This document shows, piece by piece, positions 8,214 to 10,520 of a DNA stretch of 10,520 nucleotides. The stretch comes from Thalassiosira profunda (taxonomy: Eukaryota; Bacillariophyta; Thalassiosirophyceae; Thalassiosirales; Thalassiosiraceae), in assembly GCA_036939355.1 (NCBI GenBank), contig JALLAP010000751.1, positions 1 to 10,520 of the forward strand, read 5' to 3'. The position numbers and the translations under genes were made by a program. How positions within the stretch are numbered: position 1 is the first letter of the stretch; every line of letters begins with the position of its first letter. The notes below the pieces were generated by a model. It was given only the letters and a program-made list of their open reading frames with translations, made no database searches and was not told the DNA's origin.

Positions 8214-9737
8214 TCAATCCACAGCATTGCTCACTGGTAGTATTGACGAGCTCTTTCGCAGAAACCCTCCCCACTTCTTTCGCAGCTCCTTTCTCCTCTT
8301 CGTCTTGACCTCCTTCTTCATCTTATAGTGGTTGAAAGCAAAGAAACAGTTGACCGCAAGTGCGATGCCCACAATTTGGAGGACCGTGAAGTGCAGGCCA
8401 AAGAGAAGGGAGGTCACGACGATAGCGAAGACCCTTCGCACGCAGTTCAACGCTGCGTGGTGCACCACCGAGATTCTTGTCAAAACGAACGTGCTTGCAA
8501 GATTGTAGGACGTGAACGCCAGCCCATTGACAAGAGCAAGGAGCGTGTATTGCAGAGCATCCTTTGCTGTGGTACCACCAACAGAGGCGTGCTGGAGTCT
8601 GTCCAGGGCCGCAGATGCATTTCCCAAAAGAGCAGGAATGGCTAACATCAGCACGCCAATCTGTTGCATCCGATATTGCAGATTGAGATCGTCAAAGAGC
8701 GAAGCCTTTCCCTGTGGCGTTGCCCGGAACAGCTTTTGGTGCAATCCCCGGAGACTGAAACAGAGATTTGCAAGCATTACCACACAGCATTTGGTGGCCA
8801 GCGATTGCGCGGGGAGCTCCAGAGTATCGTCATCGTGCCTTGCACTGTTGCGATGTCCCATTGTGGATAGCACCACGCCGCCCACGATGCCCGTCAGGGA
8901 TGCGACCTCCTCCTTCCCCAGCCGTTCGATGCCCCAGAGGACTGCCACGGTCGCGCTCGTAAATGGCTCTGCGGCCTTGACCGTCTCGACAAATGCCGCA
9001 GATCCTGACTGGAAGCCGCAGTTTGTGAGCAGGAAGCCCGCTGCAAAGTAAACCCCCGCGATGAACAGTTGATGGTGAATGTGGGCACTGTCAGATTGAT
9101 TGGTCAGCCCCAGTATTGCGGGAATCAAACCACGCCTTCTCGAACCAATAGTTGCAATGTCATCACCATCGCATTGCATTGGGACGGGCTGCAGCCCCAG
9201 CAGCCTATCCTCGTCCCTCTTCTTCTCCCCCGACGTCTGCAATTCCAGCAGCGTGCGCAGTAGCGTCGCGCCAATGACCAGCTGTTGCACCGTCAACACC
9301 AGCGGAGGAACGTTGTGCGACGAGAGCAAGACTTTGGAGGTGGTGATGGAGAGGACGCCGAGCAAATACCAAAGCAGGACGGCCGCAGGTATTGATGCCT
9401 TCTCTTGAGTTGCGTTGTTGGGTTTGGGTGTGCCATTGGAGGGGGGCGCAGAGGAAGCGTAGGATGGGTCCTCGAGGCCCCCGCGACGGTGGCGCATCGA
9501 CGAAGGAGCGTCAGACGGAATTCTAGGGATATCATAGCTACTATAATATGAAGATGCAGCCGCATAGCTGTGCTGGCTTCCCGAGAGGTCGGACGACTTC
9601 GCCTTGTAGGACTTGGGGAGGTGGACCGAATTGGCACTTCGCGGAGACGACGAGGATGGTGCATCGCCGCCCTCATTCTCATTGCCCCCGACCACGCCCG
9701 CCGACGAGGGAGGGCGCGGCACCCGTCGATGCGCCAT
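8214..9737 (-). CDS. Triose-phosphate / nucleotide-sugar transporter family protein (507 aa)
   Basis: Residues about 115-472 form a membrane domain of roughly nine or ten hydrophobic helices typical of the drug/metabolite transporter superfamily, TPT branch. Visible landmarks are the first helix at 115-138 with ITTSKVLL, FVETVKAAEPFTSATVAV at 249-266 (the Lys-containing signature helix shared with plant TPT-type and GDP-sugar/UDP-sugar carriers), and a C-terminal block HHAALNCVRRVFAIVVTSLLFG at 426-447. Such proteins exchange phosphorylated sugars or nucleotide sugars across plastid, Golgi or ER membranes. Residues 1-112 are a hydrophilic Ser/Pro-rich extension without a signal peptide, which argues against bipartite plastid targeting and for Golgi/ER. 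The loop 168-220 is long. The basic tail (473-494) lacks a KKXX retrieval motif. No intron is needed. The substrate cannot be told from sequence. Confidence 0.85.
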   Translation of the reverse strand: MAHRRVPRPPSSAGVVGGNENEGGDAPSSSSPRSANSVHLPKSYKAKSSDLSGSQHSYAAASSYYSSYDIPRIPSDAPSSMRHRRGGLEDPSYASSAPPSNGTPKPNNATQEKASIPAAVLLWYLLGVLSITTSKVLLSSHNVPPLVLTVQQLVIGATLLRTLLELQTSGEKKRDEDRLLGLQPVPMQCDGDDIATIGSRRRGLIPAILGLTNQSDSAHIHHQLFIAGVYFAAGFLLTNCGFQSGSAAFVETVKAAEPFTSATVAVLWGIERLGKEEVASLTGIVGGVVLSTMGHRNSARHDDDTLELPAQSLATKCCVVMLANLCFSLRGLHQKLFRATPQGKASLFDDLNLQYRMQQIGVLMLAIPALLGNASAALDRLQHASVGGTTAKDALQYTLLALVNGLAFTSYNLASTFVLTRISVVHHAALNCVRRVFAIVVTSLLFGLHFTVLQIVGIALAVNCFFAFNHYKMKKEVKTKRRKELRKKWGGFLRKSSSILPVSNAVD

Positions 9738-9860
9738 CTCCCCCTCGACTGGATGGCTAGCGGCCCGCCCACCTCCCGCGCGCTCCCGGCCGGCCTCCTG
9801 GTCGGTGGGCCAGAGCCTGCCAGAGCCCAGAGCAGAGACTCCGTCACGCCGCTTCTAGTT

Positions 9861-9885
9861 ACGTGATGTATATAAATCACGTGAT
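9861..9885. promoter_or_regulatory. TATA-like box framed by an ACGTGAT / ATCACGT inverted repeat with an E-box
   Basis: ACGTGAT (9861-9867) and ATCACGT (9876-9882) are exact reverse complements around an 8-base spacer GTATATAA. The right arm continues into ATCACGTGAT (9876-9885), a perfect palindrome centred on CACGTG, the E-box/G-box core bound by bHLH and bZIP factors. TATAAA (9871-9876) reads on the plus strand and TATATA on the minus. It lies about 125-150 bp upstream of the transporter start, a fair place for its core promoter. Confidence 0.45.
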
Positions 9886-9916
9886 AAAGGTTCAGTTACC
9901 TTTTTTTACTAAAGGT
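9886..9916 (+). repeat. Competing hairpin arms AAAGGT-ACCTTT-AAAGGT with a T7 run
   Basis: AAAGGT (9886-9891), ACCTTT (9898-9903) and AAAGGT (9911-9916) are mutually complementary, so the central arm can pair with either neighbour (loops TCAGTT and TTTTACT). The central arm runs into seven consecutive T. It could be chance, a Pol III-type stop, or part of a structured leader; nothing upstream looks like a Pol III gene. Confidence 0.4.
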
Positions 9917-10130
9917 CTTCCTAGGAATCAGTACACAGCTACGTGTCCGTACGTCTATCCCTCCCGACCTTTGTCCCACACCACCTGCACACTCACACTC
10001 ACTGGATGGTTGTCGAAGGTGTGTGAACCAGGCTGCCGCGGCGGCTAGGAGGGGGAGGAATGGGCAGGCTGAACGCTTGGAATGGAGGAGGGGCAGTGGC
10101 CTGCAACCGCTGCTCTGGCCGCTGGCTCTC

Positions 10131-10148
10131 GGGGGCGGTGGCGCCCCC
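10131..10148. repeat. GC hairpin GGGGGCG-GTGG-CGCCCCC
   Basis: Two perfect 7-bp arms flank a four-base loop, giving a very stable potential stem in either strand. It lies about 325 bp before the RPL35 start codon. Function not evident. Confidence 0.5.
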
Positions 10149-10163
10149 TGGCACGCTCGGAGC

Positions 10164-10182
10164 ACATCATGTGTCATGATGT
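10164..10182. repeat. Inverted repeat ACATCATG-TGT-CATGATGT
   Basis: Perfect 8-bp arms surround a 3-bp spacer. The compact symmetry suits a dimeric DNA-binding protein better than an RNA stem. It lies about 290 bp before RPL35. Confidence 0.5.
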
Positions 10183-10285
10183 TGTGGGTGGAGGCAGGGC
10201 GAGGGCACGCCGCCGAGCTCCGGGGCCAAGCATAGTGCCCTTGTTGCAAAGCGCTTAGAGATCGATCCGCTTCGATTCAATGTGA

Positions 10286-10299
10286 CGCCGATATCGGCG
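10286..10299. repeat. 14-bp perfect palindrome CGCCGATATCGGCG
   Basis: A perfect palindrome without spacer, about 175 bp before the RPL35 start codon, with the smaller palindrome GATCGATC at 10260-10267 just before it. It is a candidate dimer-binding site in a ribosomal-protein promoter. Confidence 0.5.
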
Positions 10300-10407
10300 G
10301 AACAATTTCGATGCGAGGGACCTGTGTCGGTGGAAAAGCAGCAACGTTGTCGACCCCTCCACCACCTCTGCTACTGCAGCAATCTTTGCCATCTCTCGAC
10401 AATCTCT

Positions 10408-10472
10408 CTAACCCAATCTCTCTCTTCTTTGTCTCCCGTCGCAACAGCTCGTTATAAATTACATCCATCAAA
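10408..10472 (+). promoter_or_regulatory. RPL35 leader with pyrimidine tract, CAACAG and TATAAA
   Basis: CTAAC (10408-10412), a C/T-rich tract (about 10416-10440) and CAACAG (AG at 10446-10447) together look like a 3' splice site, so a 5' UTR intron is possible. The tract could instead be a pyrimidine-rich transcription start of the kind common in ribosomal-protein genes. TATAAA at 10453-10458 is only 15 bp before the ATG, probably too close to act as a TATA box. Confidence 0.35.
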
Positions 10473-10520
10473 ATGGTCAAGGCATACGAACTCCGGGGCC
10501 TCCCCAAGGAGGAGCTCCTC
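10473..10520 (+). CDS. 60S ribosomal protein L35 (uL29), N-terminal 16 codons only
   Basis: The reading frame gives MVKAYELRGLPKEELL and is then cut by the window edge. Known eukaryotic L35 proteins start MA(K/G)VKAYELR..SKE.L, so the match to KAYELRG and KEELL is distinctive despite the short length. The protein sits at the polypeptide exit region of the large subunit. A TAA in frame at 10455-10457 fixes the start at 10473, with AAA just before the ATG as a favourable context. The initial Met is followed by Val, one residue shorter than the yeast and human starts as I recall them. The remaining roughly 105-110 residues lie beyond the window. Confidence 0.85.
   Translation, partial: MVKAYELRGLPKEELL

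Larger units (their letters stand above)
9738..10472. promoter_or_regulatory. Divergent intergenic region between the transporter and RPL35
   Basis: This stretch of about 735 bp carries the upstream regions of two genes that point away from each other. I find no convincing protein gene, tRNA or known snRNA on either strand. It holds an E-box/TATA cluster, a set of competing hairpin arms, three perfect or near-perfect inverted repeats and a pyrimidine-rich RPL35 leader, each listed separately. Positions about 9740-9850 and 10030-10160 are GC-rich; the rest is mixed. Confidence 0.5.

Noticed and set aside
9886..9900. AGGTTCAGTTACC resembling a tRNA B box
   Set aside because: No matching A box, acceptor stem or anticodon arm could be placed around it on either strand.
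9898..9916. TTTTACTAAAG resembling the conserved loop of U5 snRNA
   Set aside because: The stem is only six base pairs, the preceding GCC of the U5 loop is lacking, and no Sm site or 3' stem-loop follows, so it is most likely chance.

Overview
The window is nuclear DNA from a eukaryote with a compact genome. The evidence is two short GT-AG introns (83 and 76 bp), a ciliary transition-zone protein of the CEP290 family, a cytosolic ribosomal protein of the eL35/uL29 type, a secreted kelch-EGF protein and AATAAA motifs just after two stop codons. Presence of CEP290 implies that the organism, or one of its life stages, has a cilium or flagellum. A flagellated unicellular protist such as a stramenopile or other alga fits the tight gene spacing, but the lineage cannot be fixed from this sequence alone.

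Layout, left to right. Positions 1-366 are a 5' flank with two small GC-rich repeat clusters. Positions 367-906 (+) encode a small protein with two CBS domains. About 290 bp without a gene follow. Positions 4976-1198 (-) encode a CEP290-like coiled-coil protein. Its last 21 codons lie in a separate exon behind an 83-bp intron, and this exon restores the conserved family C-terminus. Positions 4977-5281 form a shared divergent promoter region rich in TTTGAA/TTCAAA motifs, with an X-box-like inverted repeat. Positions 5282-8177 (+) encode a secreted, probably GPI-anchored protein with a kelch propeller and four EGF-like modules, split by one 76-bp intron. Positions 9737-8214 (-) encode a drug/metabolite-superfamily transporter of the triose-phosphate/nucleotide-sugar type; its stop lies only 36 bp from the stop of the kelch gene. 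Positions 9738-10472 are a divergent intergenic region with several palindromes. Positions 10473-10520 (+) hold the first 16 codons of a ribosomal protein eL35 gene, cut by the window edge.

The genes alternate + - + - +, giving two convergent pairs (CBS/CEP290, kelch/transporter) and two divergent pairs with short shared upstream regions (CEP290/kelch, transporter/RPL35). There is no operon-like grouping and no mobile element, CRISPR array or tRNA was found. The products do not form one pathway: one is ciliary, one is at the cell surface, one is in an endomembrane, one is a probable adenylate sensor and one is ribosomal. I see no convincing novel multi-gene system. The most useful results are the two gene-model corrections, the short CEP290, and the unusual closeness of branch-site-like motifs to both 3' splice sites.
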